From contig NZ_JAMLJM010000003.1 of the NCBI RefSeq assembly GCF_023635005.1, forward strand, positions 1 through 64,000: a stretch of DNA of 64,000 nt, written 5' to 3'. Positions 41,279 through 49,689 of this stretch are shown in pieces. This DNA is from Flavobacterium luminosum (lineage in GTDB: Bacteria > Bacteroidota > Bacteroidia > Flavobacteriales > Flavobacteriaceae). Below the pieces are notes generated by a model. The model was given only the letters and a program-made list of their open reading frames with translations, did no database searches and was not told the DNA's origin. The stretch's first letter is position 1, and the number at the start of each line of letters is the position of its first letter. The translations under genes and the position numbers were made by a program.

Positions 41279-44068
41279 ATGATTACTGATATTACGACTC
41301 TTGATCCTAAGAAAAACATACTGATTAAAGGCGCTCAAATCCACAATTTAAAAAATCTAGATGTTGCCATTCCAAGAAACCAATTGGTTGTCATAACGGG
41401 TTTATCCGGTTCCGGAAAATCGAGTTTGGCATTTGATACCCTATATGCAGAAGGACAACGCCGGTATGTGGAAAGTTTATCGAGTTACGCTCGTCAGTTT
41501 TTAGGAAGATTCGACAAACCTAAAGTAGAATACATTAAAGGCATAGCACCGGCAGTAGCTATAGAGCAAAAGGTAAATACCACCAACGCCCGTTCTACTG
41601 TGGGTACTTCTACTGAGATTTATGATTATTTGAAATTACTTTACGCCCGCATTGGAAAAACTTTTTCTCCTATTTCCGGTAAAGAAGTAAAAAAAGATAC
41701 CGTTACCGACGTTATTAACGATGTAAAAAACTTTGAACCCAACAGCAAATGGTTGCTCCTCTCTCCTATTCATTTGGAAGAAGGCAGAGCCTTAGAAGAT
41801 AAACTGAAAGTTTTACTGCAACAAGGATTCATCAGAATTTTGAGGAACAATGAAACCTTGCGTTTGGATGAAATAGAACAACATTCGCTTGACCACAAAG
41901 ATATTTTACTGATTGTTGACCGTATCGTGGTTAAAGATGAAGAAGATTTCTACAACCGATTGGCCGATGCTGTTCAGACCGCTTTTTATGAAGGCAAAGG
42001 TACTTGTTACCTACAAGAAGTAAATTCTTCTGAAAGGATTACTTACAGTAGTAATTTTGAATTGGACGGACTTACCTTCTTAGAACCTAATATTCACTTA
42101 TTTAGTTTTAACAATCCTTACGGAGCCTGTCCTCAATGTGAAGGCTATGGAAATATTATAGGAATAGATCACGATTTGGTTGTTCCCAACACTGCACTTT
42201 CCGTTTACGAAAATGCCATTTTCCCATGGCGAGGAGAGACTATGAGTTGGTATAGAGACCAATTGGTGAACAACAGTCATAAATTTGATTTCCCGATACA
42301 CAAACCCTATTATGAACTTACCGAAGCACAACAACAGTTGATTTGGGAAGGCAATCAGTACTTTCAAGGGTTGAATAGTTTTTTTAAAGAATTAGAAGAA
42401 AAAAACTATAAAATACAAAATCGAGTATTATTGTCACGCTATCGTGGCAAAACCAAATGTCCCGCTTGTAAAGGAAAACGATTACGACCAGAAGTAAACT
42501 ACATCAAAATAGGCGGCAAAACACTACCGGAATTAGTCGATTTACCAATACGCAAATTGATTCCGTTTTTTAAGGAATTACAACTTTCTGAATTCGAAGA
42601 AAAAGTAGCCAAGCGTCTTTTAATCGAAATCAATAATCGATTGGCTTTTCTAGATGATGTAGGATTAAACTATTTAACGTTAAACCGAAATTCGGCCTCA
42701 TTATCTGGAGGGGAATCACAACGCATCAATCTAGCCACTTCTCTGGGGAGTAGTTTAGTGGGTTCGATGTATATTTTAGATGAACCTAGTATTGGATTAC
42801 ATCCAAAAGATACCGAAAAACTTATAAAAGTATTACTTTCTTTAAAAGATTTAGGTAATACCGTAATCGTCGTAGAACACGATGAAGACATCATGAAAGC
42901 GGCAGATATGATTATAGACATAGGACCGGAAGCCGGAACCTATGGAGGAGAATTAATCGCTCAAGGAACATACGATGAAATTTTACAGTCCAATTCGTTA
43001 ACCTCTCAATATTTGAATGGTAAACTGGAAATTGCAGTTCCAGCCAAACGACGTAAGTTTAAAAATTGTGTTGCCGTTATCGGAGCTCGAGAAAACAATC
43101 TACAGAACATAGATGTTACTTTCCCTTTGGATGTCTTAACGGTAATAACGGGTGTTTCGGGTTCCGGTAAAAGTACCTTGGTTAAAAAAATATTATATCC
43201 GGCTTTACAAAAACAATTGGAAGGCGTAGGAGAAAAAGCCGGTCAGTTTACCGAGTTACAAGGAAGTTATTCGCATATCAAACACATCGAATTTGTAGAC
43301 CAAAATCCAATCGGTCGAAGTTCCCGTTCTAATCCGGTAACCTACATAAAAGCGTATGACGATATCCGAGATTTGTTTTCGAAAGAGAAATTATCTAAAA
43401 ATAGAGGGTATCAAGCGAAACATTTTTCATTTAATGTCGATGGTGGTCGCTGTGAAACCTGTAAGGGTGAAGGAAGCACTACGGTAGAAATGGTTTTCAT
43501 GGCCGACGTGTCTTTACCTTGTGAAACTTGTAACGGCAAACGATTCAAAAAAGAGATTCTCGAAGTACAATTCGAAGGTAAAAACATCGATGATATTTTG
43601 ACGATGACTATCGATGAAGCCGTTGCGTTCTTTAAAGAAAAGAACCAGACTAAAATCATACAGAAACTACAACCTTTGCAAGATGTAGGTCTAGGATATG
43701 TCCAACTAGGACAATCTTCTTCTACCCTTTCTGGTGGTGAAGCGCAACGAATTAAACTGGCTTCTTTCTTAGTAAAAGGAACAACCAAAGACAAGGCTTT
43801 GTTTATTTTTGATGAACCCACTACCGGATTACACTTTCACGACATTAAAAAACTATTAGCCTCTTTTGAGGCCTTACTCGAAAAAGGCCATTCGATTATT
43901 GTGATTGAACATAATCTAGATTTAATTAAATGTGCTGATTATATTATCGATTTAGGACCGGAAGGAGGAGAAAACGGAGGGCAATTACTCGCTTTTGGTA
44001 GTCCAGAGGAAATTTGTAAAAATAAAAATTCCGTTACCGGTAAATATTTAAAAGAAAAGCTGATTTAA
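41279..44068 (+). CDS. uvrA: Excinuclease ABC subunit A
   Basis: This 929-aa damage-recognition ATPase of nucleotide excision repair contains two ABC modules. Module 1 has Walker A GLSGSGKSS near residue 41, signature LSGGESQRINLA and DEPSIGLHP. Module 2 has GVSGSGKST near 625, LSGGEAQRIKLA and DEPTTGLH. Zinc-binding cysteines are seen in CPACKGKRL and in the CETCKGEGS and CETCNGKRF pair. Length and order are normal. It is divergent from the ECF sigma gene, with a promoter region of its own. Confidence 0.97.
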   Translation: MITDITTLDPKKNILIKGAQIHNLKNLDVAIPRNQLVVITGLSGSGKSSLAFDTLYAEGQRRYVESLSSYARQFLGRFDKPKVEYIKGIAPAVAIEQKVNTTNARSTVGTSTEIYDYLKLLYARIGKTFSPISGKEVKKDTVTDVINDVKNFEPNSKWLLLSPIHLEEGRALEDKLKVLLQQGFIRILRNNETLRLDEIEQHSLDHKDILLIVDRIVVKDEEDFYNRLADAVQTAFYEGKGTCYLQEVNSSERITYSSNFELDGLTFLEPNIHLFSFNNPYGACPQCEGYGNIIGIDHDLVVPNTALSVYENAIFPWRGETMSWYRDQLVNNSHKFDFPIHKPYYELTEAQQQLIWEGNQYFQGLNSFFKELEEKNYKIQNRVLLSRYRGKTKCPACKGKRLRPEVNYIKIGGKTLPELVDLPIRKLIPFFKELQLSEFEEKVAKRLLIEINNRLAFLDDVGLNYLTLNRNSASLSGGESQRINLATSLGSSLVGSMYILDEPSIGLHPKDTEKLIKVLLSLKDLGNTVIVVEHDEDIMKAADMIIDIGPEAGTYGGELIAQGTYDEILQSNSLTSQYLNGKLEIAVPAKRRKFKNCVAVIGARENNLQNIDVTFPLDVLTVITGVSGSGKSTLVKKILYPALQKQLEGVGEKAGQFTELQGSYSHIKHIEFVDQNPIGRSSRSNPVTYIKAYDDIRDLFSKEKLSKNRGYQAKHFSFNVDGGRCETCKGEGSTTVEMVFMADVSLPCETCNGKRFKKEILEVQFEGKNIDDILTMTIDEAVAFFKEKNQTKIIQKLQPLQDVGLGYVQLGQSSSTLSGGEAQRIKLASFLVKGTTKDKALFIFDEPTTGLHFHDIKKLLASFEALLEKGHSIIVIEHNLDLIKCADYIIDLGPEGGENGGQLLAFGSPEEICKNKNSVTGKYLKEKLI

Positions 44069-44076
44069 CCCATTTG

Positions 44077-44091
44077 TGGCACAGAATTTGA
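44077..44091 (+). promoter_or_regulatory. Sigma-54-like promoter motif, TGGCAC-N5-TTGA
   Basis: TGGCACAGAATTTGA has the GG at -24 and G at -12 spaced as in sigma-54 promoters; the last -12 base is A instead of C. It lies 8 bp after the uvrA stop. A transcript from it would begin near 44103 and end at the terminator at 44164-44193. Confidence 0.4.
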
Positions 44092-44102
44092 AGTACTATT
44101 AT

Positions 44103-44193
44103 GAAATTTCAACACATAATGGATCGTCCATTATAATAGAAATTGGTTAGGTTGGTTTGGTATAAACTCCGTTCAATGAACGGAGTTTTTTTT
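44103..44193 (+). ncRNA. Candidate small RNA, about 90 nt
   Basis: The region is bounded by a sigma-54-like promoter on the left and an intrinsic terminator on the right. Inside is a perfect hairpin, ATAATGGA-TCG-TCCATTAT (44116-44134). Its only ORF, of 11 codons from 44101, is not convincing. The terminator could instead simply end the uvrA transcript, so the RNA is a hypothesis. Confidence 0.35.
44164..44193 (+). terminator. Strong terminator between uvrA and the secreted-protein gene
   Basis: The 11-bp stem AAACTCCGTTC/GAACGGAGTTT has a 3-nt loop and is followed by T8 on the plus strand. It ends uvrA and/or the candidate small RNA. Confidence 0.85.
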
Positions 44194-44280
44194 GATTAGA
44201 CCCAACTATTTTTATTTCTTCAAAAAATAATCCTCTAAAAATCAACAATTTAAAAAATAAAAAAGGAACCAAACTTTTTT

Positions 44281-44296
44281 TGGCACATAAATTGGA
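44281..44296 (+). promoter_or_regulatory. Sigma-54-like promoter motif, TGGCAC-N5-TTGG
   Basis: TGGCACATAAATTGGA is preceded by a T run. The GG pair at -24 and the GG at -12 have exactly 10 nt between them, the sigma-54 spacing, although the -12 box is TTGG instead of TTGC. It lies about 82 bp before the secreted-protein start at 44378, and no good TAnnTTTG promoter is seen there. Confidence 0.45.
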
Positions 44297-44377
44297 TAAC
44301 ACTACATAACAAGTTATTGAACTTGGACGAGCAAGCCGAAAATCGATTAGAGTAGGCAACCTTTAATTATGAATGTT

Positions 44378-45070
44378 ATGAAAAAGATCACATTGGTAGT
44401 GGCCAGCATCTTCCTGGCGGGAAGTATGGCCCAAGCGGCAGAAAACCCTGTTTTTTCTGACAACAACGGAAGAGCTATCGGAAAACACAAAGTAGATTAC
44501 CGCGATGCTGAACCGATAAAATTTATGGAAAGAGGTATTGAATTTTATGTTTTCCCGAATGGAGATTTCGATTTCAATACTAGACCACAAGACACTCGCG
44601 ATGATAGCTTTTATTTTAGAGCAGCGGGTCGAAGAGGTACCGTAATCATAGAGAAAAATAGACCTGTAAATTATGGGGTAAAGATAGAGAGAGATGCTTT
44701 TGGACGTGTACGCCGAGTGGGTAACACCTTTATCAACTATGATGCTTTTGATCGTGTGAACAGAATTGGAAGCGTATACATGAAATATAACCGCTTTGCA
44801 GCGACTCAAATTGGAGGTCTACGCATCGTTTACGACAAAAAAGGACGTATCATCGATATCTATGGACAAGTAAAAGGCGGACGTTATTACGGAGACTATG
44901 ACTCTCCTAGAGATTATCATTACCACGAAAACGACTATCCTAGAAGTGGTGGTTATGAAAATGATGACGACAGCTACTATTACTACAAAATGGATGGCTC
45001 TAAAGCTAAAATAGAAGACGCTACTCCAAGAAAAGAAGAAGAGCAACAACCTGTAAGAGGTAGAAGATAA
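44378..45070 (+). CDS. Secreted tyrosine/aspartate/arginine-rich protein of unknown function
   Basis: This 230-aa protein starts at MKKITLVV, giving a signal peptide cleaved near AQAAE. An ATG three codons earlier is an alternative. The middle has repeated short motifs (DAFGRVRRVGNTFINYD, DAFDRVNRIGSVYMKY, GGLRIVYDKKGRIIDIYG). The C-terminal quarter is low-complexity, rich in Tyr, Asp, His and Gly (YYGDYDSPRDYHYHEND), ending in an acidic then basic tail. It may be driven by a sigma-54-like promoter. No family function is known to me. Confidence 0.75.
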   Translation: MKKITLVVASIFLAGSMAQAAENPVFSDNNGRAIGKHKVDYRDAEPIKFMERGIEFYVFPNGDFDFNTRPQDTRDDSFYFRAAGRRGTVIIEKNRPVNYGVKIERDAFGRVRRVGNTFINYDAFDRVNRIGSVYMKYNRFAATQIGGLRIVYDKKGRIIDIYGQVKGGRYYGDYDSPRDYHYHENDYPRSGGYENDDDSYYYYKMDGSKAKIEDATPRKEEEQQPVRGRR

Positions 45071-45120
45071 TATTACGCAAATTTGATCTCGTAATAAGGA
45101 TAGTTAGATTAGTTTATATA

Positions 45121-45150
45121 AAACCCCGGAGATTTTAATTTCCGGGGTTT
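45121..45150. terminator. Bidirectional terminator
   Basis: The 10-bp stem AAACCCCGGA/TCCGGGGTTT lies between the secreted-protein gene and the convergent glycosyltransferase gene. Confidence 0.85.
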
Positions 45151-45152
45151 CT

Positions 45153-46430
45153 TTATGTAATGATTTTGACTAACTTTTCGGTAAGATTTTTTCTGGAATA
45201 CTGTTGCAAACCTATGGGATATACTTTCAAATTGTTTTGCTGGTACTTCTCAAAATGAGAGAGCAAGTCCGCTTTTAATCGGTCTTTCTCGTTGTAAGTG
45301 TAAAAAGTACCTGTATTGGTTGATGTAATCAATTCAGCAAAATCAGAATCCTTTGGTCCTATGGCGACAATCGGACGCTCGGAAACCATATATTCAAACA
45401 CTTTGCCAGGTATGATACTTTTAGTTTCTTCAGAATCTATTTCTACCAGTAAAAGTGCTTGTGACTTTCTTTGGTGTTGTACCGCTTCTAAATGCGATAC
45501 ATAGCCCAAATTACGCACATGATGCTGCAATCCGAATTGTGCAATGGTATCTAAGATTTCCTGACTGACTTTCCCAATCAATTTTAATTCAAAACATTCG
45601 GCAAAAGAGGCATTTTCAGCCACCAATTCACTCAAAGATTCCCATAGAATTTTTGGATTTCTATCAGATAAAAAAGAACCTATATGCGCTAAGGTAAATT
45701 TTTCATCCAAAGGTTCTTTGATGATTTTTTCAACATCGTATCCGTTGGTAATTACTTCTATAGGTTTTGAGGTAAGACGCTCAAATTCAGCCTTAGTCGT
45801 TTTGCTGGTTACAATAATCGTATCGGCACTATTTAATACCTCACGCTCTAGTGCTTTGTGCTTTTTATCGGCATAATTTGAAAGTTTCAATGCCGAATGA
45901 TAGCCTATAGTAGTCCACGGGTCGCGGAAATCGGCCAACCATTTTACATTCAACTCTTTTTTTAATTGTAGTCCAATTAAATGCAAACTATGCGGCGGAC
46001 CGGAAGTAATAATGGTATCGATTCCTTCCTGCTGAAGGTACTGTTTTAGGTATTTCACAGAAGGTTTTACCCATAATACTCGAGCATCGGGTATGAAGAG
46101 ATTCCCTCTGATCCAAAGCATTGCTTTTTGCAAAAACGTCTGTTTCTTCTGATTTGGAATGATTCCCGAACTAATCCCTTTGGTATTTTTTTTGGAAAAT
46201 ACCGAAGCCATAGCGTAAGGTTCCAAAATCTTATGTTTTAGAACAATAGCCTTTTCGGATACTTCGCTTTCTAAATCGGCATCCACAATCGGATAAGTTG
46301 GGTTTTCGGGTACATAAACCACAGGTTGTATGCCAAAATCGGGTAAATATTTGACAAATTTTAACCAGCGTTGCACACCGGGACCTCCTGCCGGTGGCCA
46401 ATAATATGTGATGATAAGTACCTTCTTCAT
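45153..46430 (-). CDS. Glycosyltransferase family 4-type protein
   Basis: This 425-aa GT-B protein has an N-terminal VLIITYYWPPAGGPGVQRW, an acceptor-side DADLESE region, and ITSGPPHSLHLIGLQLKK followed by WLADFRDPWT, a pattern typical of Bacteroidota GT4 enzymes. The donor half contains LAHIGSFLSDRNPKILW and PGKVFEYMVSERPIVAIGP. Its ATG overlaps the crcB stop (TAATG), so it ends a YfhO-crcB-glycosyltransferase operon. A role in cell-surface glycan synthesis is likely. Confidence 0.88.
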   Translation of the reverse strand: MKKVLIITYYWPPAGGPGVQRWLKFVKYLPDFGIQPVVYVPENPTYPIVDADLESEVSEKAIVLKHKILEPYAMASVFSKKNTKGISSGIIPNQKKQTFLQKAMLWIRGNLFIPDARVLWVKPSVKYLKQYLQQEGIDTIITSGPPHSLHLIGLQLKKELNVKWLADFRDPWTTIGYHSALKLSNYADKKHKALEREVLNSADTIIVTSKTTKAEFERLTSKPIEVITNGYDVEKIIKEPLDEKFTLAHIGSFLSDRNPKILWESLSELVAENASFAECFELKLIGKVSQEILDTIAQFGLQHHVRNLGYVSHLEAVQHQRKSQALLLVEIDSEETKSIIPGKVFEYMVSERPIVAIGPKDSDFAELITSTNTGTFYTYNEKDRLKADLLSHFEKYQQNNLKVYPIGLQQYSRKNLTEKLVKIIT

Positions 46431-46798
46431 TAAAACCTAGTTGCTATTAACAATCCAATCCAAGTGGCTAAAAAACCAATCATAATACTCAAAGCGGTGT
46501 ATAAAAATGCCATTCCCATTTGGTTATTTTGAAGCAGTTGTACATTTTCGTATGAAAAAGACGAAAAGGTAGTGTACCCACCACACAATCCGGTAATCAA
46601 AAAGAATTTGAGTTCTTTGGATAACAGAGTATTCTTTTCAAAAAAGCCAAAAAACAAACCAATTGCTAAACATCCCAATATATTTGCCAAAAAAGTTCCG
46701 TAAGGAAACGTAGACCACTTACCCACAACAATTGATGTTAAATAACGTAAGACGCTTCCTATGGCTCCTCCTATGGCTATGTAGATAATGGTTTTCAA
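46430..46798 (-). CDS. crcB: Fluoride efflux channel CrcB/Fluc
   Basis: This 122-aa protein has four transmembrane helices. It has the family signatures GGAIGSVLRYL near the N-terminus, the YGTFLANILG segment (the Asn of the channel) and GGYTTFSSFSYE, which lines the fluoride pathway. Fluc works as a dual-topology dimer. It starts 3 bp after the YfhO-type gene stop and overlaps the glycosyltransferase start. No fluoride riboswitch is visible, which is expected since it is internal to an operon. Confidence 0.94.
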   Translation of the reverse strand: MKTIIYIAIGGAIGSVLRYLTSIVVGKWSTFPYGTFLANILGCLAIGLFFGFFEKNTLLSKELKFFLITGLCGGYTTFSSFSYENVQLLQNNQMGMAFLYTALSIMIGFLATWIGLLIATRF

Positions 46799-46801
46799 CG
46801 A

Positions 46802-49225
46802 TTATTCCTTAACGGCTGTTTTTCTATTCCAATACATTCCACCCGCAATTAATACTAGCATAAGTACAAAACTGATTAATGCAATAGTACTACCTGTTTT
46901 TACCACTTGCGGTTCAAATTTGAATACGATGGTATGTTTTCCAGCCGGAATAGGCAACCCTCGTAAAGCGTAATCTACGCGGTAATGTTCCGTTAATTTA
47001 CCATCGATGTATGCATTCCATCCGTTTTTATAGTACATTTCAGAGAATACGGCAAATCCGTTATTTGGATTTGTTGCTACATATTGCAATTCATTAGGTT
47101 TGTACGAAGTCAATTCAATTTTTGCAGAAGCCGCTTTTTTAGGAATTGCGAGAGCTAATGGTTTTTCATTAGGCTCAAGCGTTCTAACCGCTACATTCTT
47201 TGTATCTAGATTCGATAACGCTTGCATTTCGGCATCCGCATTCGGTACTACTTTAATTTCATTTACAAACCAAGCATTACCATTGGCTTCTGTATTTTGA
47301 ACAGGAAGTTGCTCTCCTTTTTCATTTCGGTGTATTAAATATTTTACATTCAACATATTTAAAACCTCCTGATTATTCTTTACGATTTGATAATCGAATA
47401 ATTCCTGCATGCGTCTTGGTTTTGCCGCATGATAACCTCCAATAGACTTATGGAAATAAGAAGCCCTCGGATCACTTAGGGCATTACCCGAAACTTCGAA
47501 TACTCTGTAGTGTGATGCATCTTGAAGGATAGCCGTATCGAAAGGAGCTTCGATGAAAGGTTCGTCTACTTCTTGTTTTGAAACAAAATCATCGGCAGCA
47601 AGATAGTTTTTACCAATCAAAAATAAATCAGCCACCATAAAGAAACCAACTAATATAGTCGCAGCTTGTTGCGAGATGGTCTTTTTTATGGATAACCATA
47701 AAATACCAAAAGTTAATGCGATGAAAATAATCGAACGGAAAATATCACTAGTGTACATTGAGGCTCTGTCTGCCTTTAATGCTTCAACAAATTCAGGTCC
47801 GTAAGACTCTCTCAAGTACGCATCGCTACCTCCAGCGAAGCTAAATAAACTCTTTGCAAACAATAAAACTATCAGTATTCCTCCGGTTACTGCTGCAGAT
47901 TTCCATAAACCATCCCAACGTTGTTTTTCCTCAGTATTAAAAAAGCTTTGCAAGCCCATTAAAGCCAATGCAGGCATACAAATTTCTAAAACTACCTGAA
48001 TAGAAGAAACCGCTCTGAATTTATTATACAAAGGCACATAATTAATGAAGAAATCGGTTAACAATGGGAAATTTTTACCCCATGACAACAACAAAGAAGC
48101 TATGGCTCCCGCTAGAAAAGCATATTTTAATTTACGATTATCGATGAACAATGCCAATACAGCTAAAAAGAACACAATCACACCTATATAAGCCGGTGCT
48201 GCTACAATAGGCTGATCTCCCCAATAGGTAGGCAATCCTTTTACAATTTCTTTGGCCTGATCTTCTGGAACATTCTGAGACACTACAAACTGATACATTT
48301 CGGAGTCCGTTCCTAAATCTTCACTATTTGAACCCCCAAAAATTCGAGGAGCAATTAAGTTGAAACTTTCGGCAATACCATAACTATACTCTGTAATATA
48401 ATCGTACGTCATAGAAGTACCCTCTGTTTTTTTGGTACCATCAGGATTCTTCGATAATTCGCTTTTGCCTCTTGTACTTTCTTTGGCGTATTCCGACGTA
48501 GCCAAAATATTGGTAGCATTAGCACCCACGGCCAACAATCCGGCCACTACAAATACTCCAAAACTATAAACCAACGATTTTAACTCTTTACTCTGTACCG
48601 CTTTATAACTGTAGTAAGCCGTTAGAATTAACAAAAACAACAATAAATAATACGTCATTTGGAAGTGGTTTGCATTTAGCTCTAAAGCCGCTGCCACCAT
48701 TGTTAATAACCCTCCTACTATCCAGCGTTTCTGAAAAACCAGCAATACACCCGCAACTACCATAGGCATATAGGCGATGGCATGCGCTTTGGCATTATGT
48801 CCTACCCCTAAAATCACTATTAAATACGTAGAGAAACCAAACGCTAAAGCTCCGAAAACGGCTTTAAGCGGTTTGATTTTTAAGGTTAATAGCAAAACAT
48901 AAAAACCAATAAAATATAGGAACATATAATCTGCCGGACGGGGTAAGAAACGCAATAATCCGTCCACTTTTTTAATGTAATTGTGAGGATAATTGGCTCC
49001 TAACTGATACGTAGGCATTCCTCCGAAAGCACTATTTGTCCAATATGGTTCCTCTTGGTATGTATCTCTAAAATCGTTTTGTTCTTTGGCCATGGCCGTG
49101 TATTGCACAATATCCGATTGTAGTATTTTTTTTCCTTGTAGAACGGGATAAAAATAAATAATAGAAACCAACACAAAGCTTAAAATAGCCAATGCGTGTG
49201 GATAAAAACGTTTCAGTTTGTCCAT
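46802..49225 (-). CDS. YfhO-family polytopic membrane protein
   Basis: This 807-aa protein has about a dozen hydrophobic segments from an N-terminal helix (HALAILSFVLVSIIYFYPVL) to a C-terminal one, and a large extracytoplasmic portion near the end. The segments DIVQYTAMAKEQNDFRDTY, FGGMPTYQLGANYPHNYIKK and VFSEMYYKNGWNAYIDGK are diagnostic of the YfhO (GT-C-like) family. In Gram-positives relatives attach sugars to cell-envelope polymers. It heads the operon with crcB and a glycosyltransferase, consistent with lipid-linked glycan modification. Confidence 0.9.
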   Translation of the reverse strand: MDKLKRFYPHALAILSFVLVSIIYFYPVLQGKKILQSDIVQYTAMAKEQNDFRDTYQEEPYWTNSAFGGMPTYQLGANYPHNYIKKVDGLLRFLPRPADYMFLYFIGFYVLLLTLKIKPLKAVFGALAFGFSTYLIVILGVGHNAKAHAIAYMPMVVAGVLLVFQKRWIVGGLLTMVAAALELNANHFQMTYYLLLFLLILTAYYSYKAVQSKELKSLVYSFGVFVVAGLLAVGANATNILATSEYAKESTRGKSELSKNPDGTKKTEGTSMTYDYITEYSYGIAESFNLIAPRIFGGSNSEDLGTDSEMYQFVVSQNVPEDQAKEIVKGLPTYWGDQPIVAAPAYIGVIVFFLAVLALFIDNRKLKYAFLAGAIASLLLSWGKNFPLLTDFFINYVPLYNKFRAVSSIQVVLEICMPALALMGLQSFFNTEEKQRWDGLWKSAAVTGGILIVLLFAKSLFSFAGGSDAYLRESYGPEFVEALKADRASMYTSDIFRSIIFIALTFGILWLSIKKTISQQAATILVGFFMVADLFLIGKNYLAADDFVSKQEVDEPFIEAPFDTAILQDASHYRVFEVSGNALSDPRASYFHKSIGGYHAAKPRRMQELFDYQIVKNNQEVLNMLNVKYLIHRNEKGEQLPVQNTEANGNAWFVNEIKVVPNADAEMQALSNLDTKNVAVRTLEPNEKPLALAIPKKAASAKIELTSYKPNELQYVATNPNNGFAVFSEMYYKNGWNAYIDGKLTEHYRVDYALRGLPIPAGKHTIVFKFEPQVVKTGSTIALISFVLMLVLIAGGMYWNRKTAVKE

Positions 49226-49328
49226 AAAAATTAGATTGATACAAATAAGGCGTGAAGATACGCTAAATTTTAGATTTTAAAACTCTACTCTAAATTTTTG
49301 AAAGCGTTAGAAAATGACAATCCTTTGA

Positions 49329-49595
49329 TTAGTCTATCTCTTCATAATCGATATACTCCCCTACTTGTTTTTTGGATTTTGGGTTTCCTTCTTTTTTGGG
49401 TGTAGTATGATCCTGAGTAGTTCCTTGGTTGAACCCTCTTTGTTCGTATTGTCTGTTAAAATTTTGCTGTGCCTTTTGCATCATGTTTTTCATGATGAAC
49501 GGCATAAAAATTCGGGCTAAAATTTTAACGAAATAATAAAACCCGATGATATAAATAATGGTTTTAAAAAAACCTTGTAGAGATGCTTCCTGCAT
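49329..49595 (-). CDS. DUF4834 family small membrane protein
   Basis: This 88-aa protein has one N-terminal transmembrane helix (FFKTIIYIIGFYYFVKILA). A conserved basic stretch follows, then a polar C-terminus ending in KKQVGEYIDYEEID, which I associate with DUF4834 of flavobacteria. The function is unknown. A TATTTTTG promoter lies just upstream, and the stop is about 100 bp from the YfhO-type gene, so it may be read together with that operon. Confidence 0.8.
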   Translation of the reverse strand: MQEASLQGFFKTIIYIIGFYYFVKILARIFMPFIMKNMMQKAQQNFNRQYEQRGFNQGTTQDHTTPKKEGNPKSKKQVGEYIDYEEID

Positions 49596-49608
49596 GGTAA
49601 TTTTTTTT

Positions 49609-49616
49609 CAAAAATA
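49609..49616 (-). promoter_or_regulatory. Promoter -7 element (TATTTTTG) of the DUF4834 gene
   Basis: The minus-strand TATTTTTG fits TAnnTTTG, 13 bp before the start codon at 49595. Confidence 0.55.
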
Positions 49617-49660
49617 CGGATTATTACGAATCTCATTCTTAAAATAAAGATAAAAAATAC

Positions 49661-49668
49661 TACATTTG
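49661..49668 (+). promoter_or_regulatory. Promoter -7 element (TACATTTG) of the transporter-like gene
   Basis: TACATTTG fits TAnnTTTG and lies 21 bp before the ATG at 49690. The in-frame TTG at 49666 is within this element, so it is not the start. Confidence 0.6.
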
Positions 49669-49689
49669 GTTTTCTCAAATGGCAATACC

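Noticed and set aside
44101-44136. 11-codon ORF (MKFQHIMDRPL) inside the candidate small RNA
   Set aside because: It is very short and overlaps a perfect hairpin. Chance occurrence is more likely than translation.
46430-46800. Fluoride riboswitch ahead of crcB
   Set aside because: Only 3 bp separate crcB from the upstream YfhO-type gene, and no conserved riboswitch core is visible.
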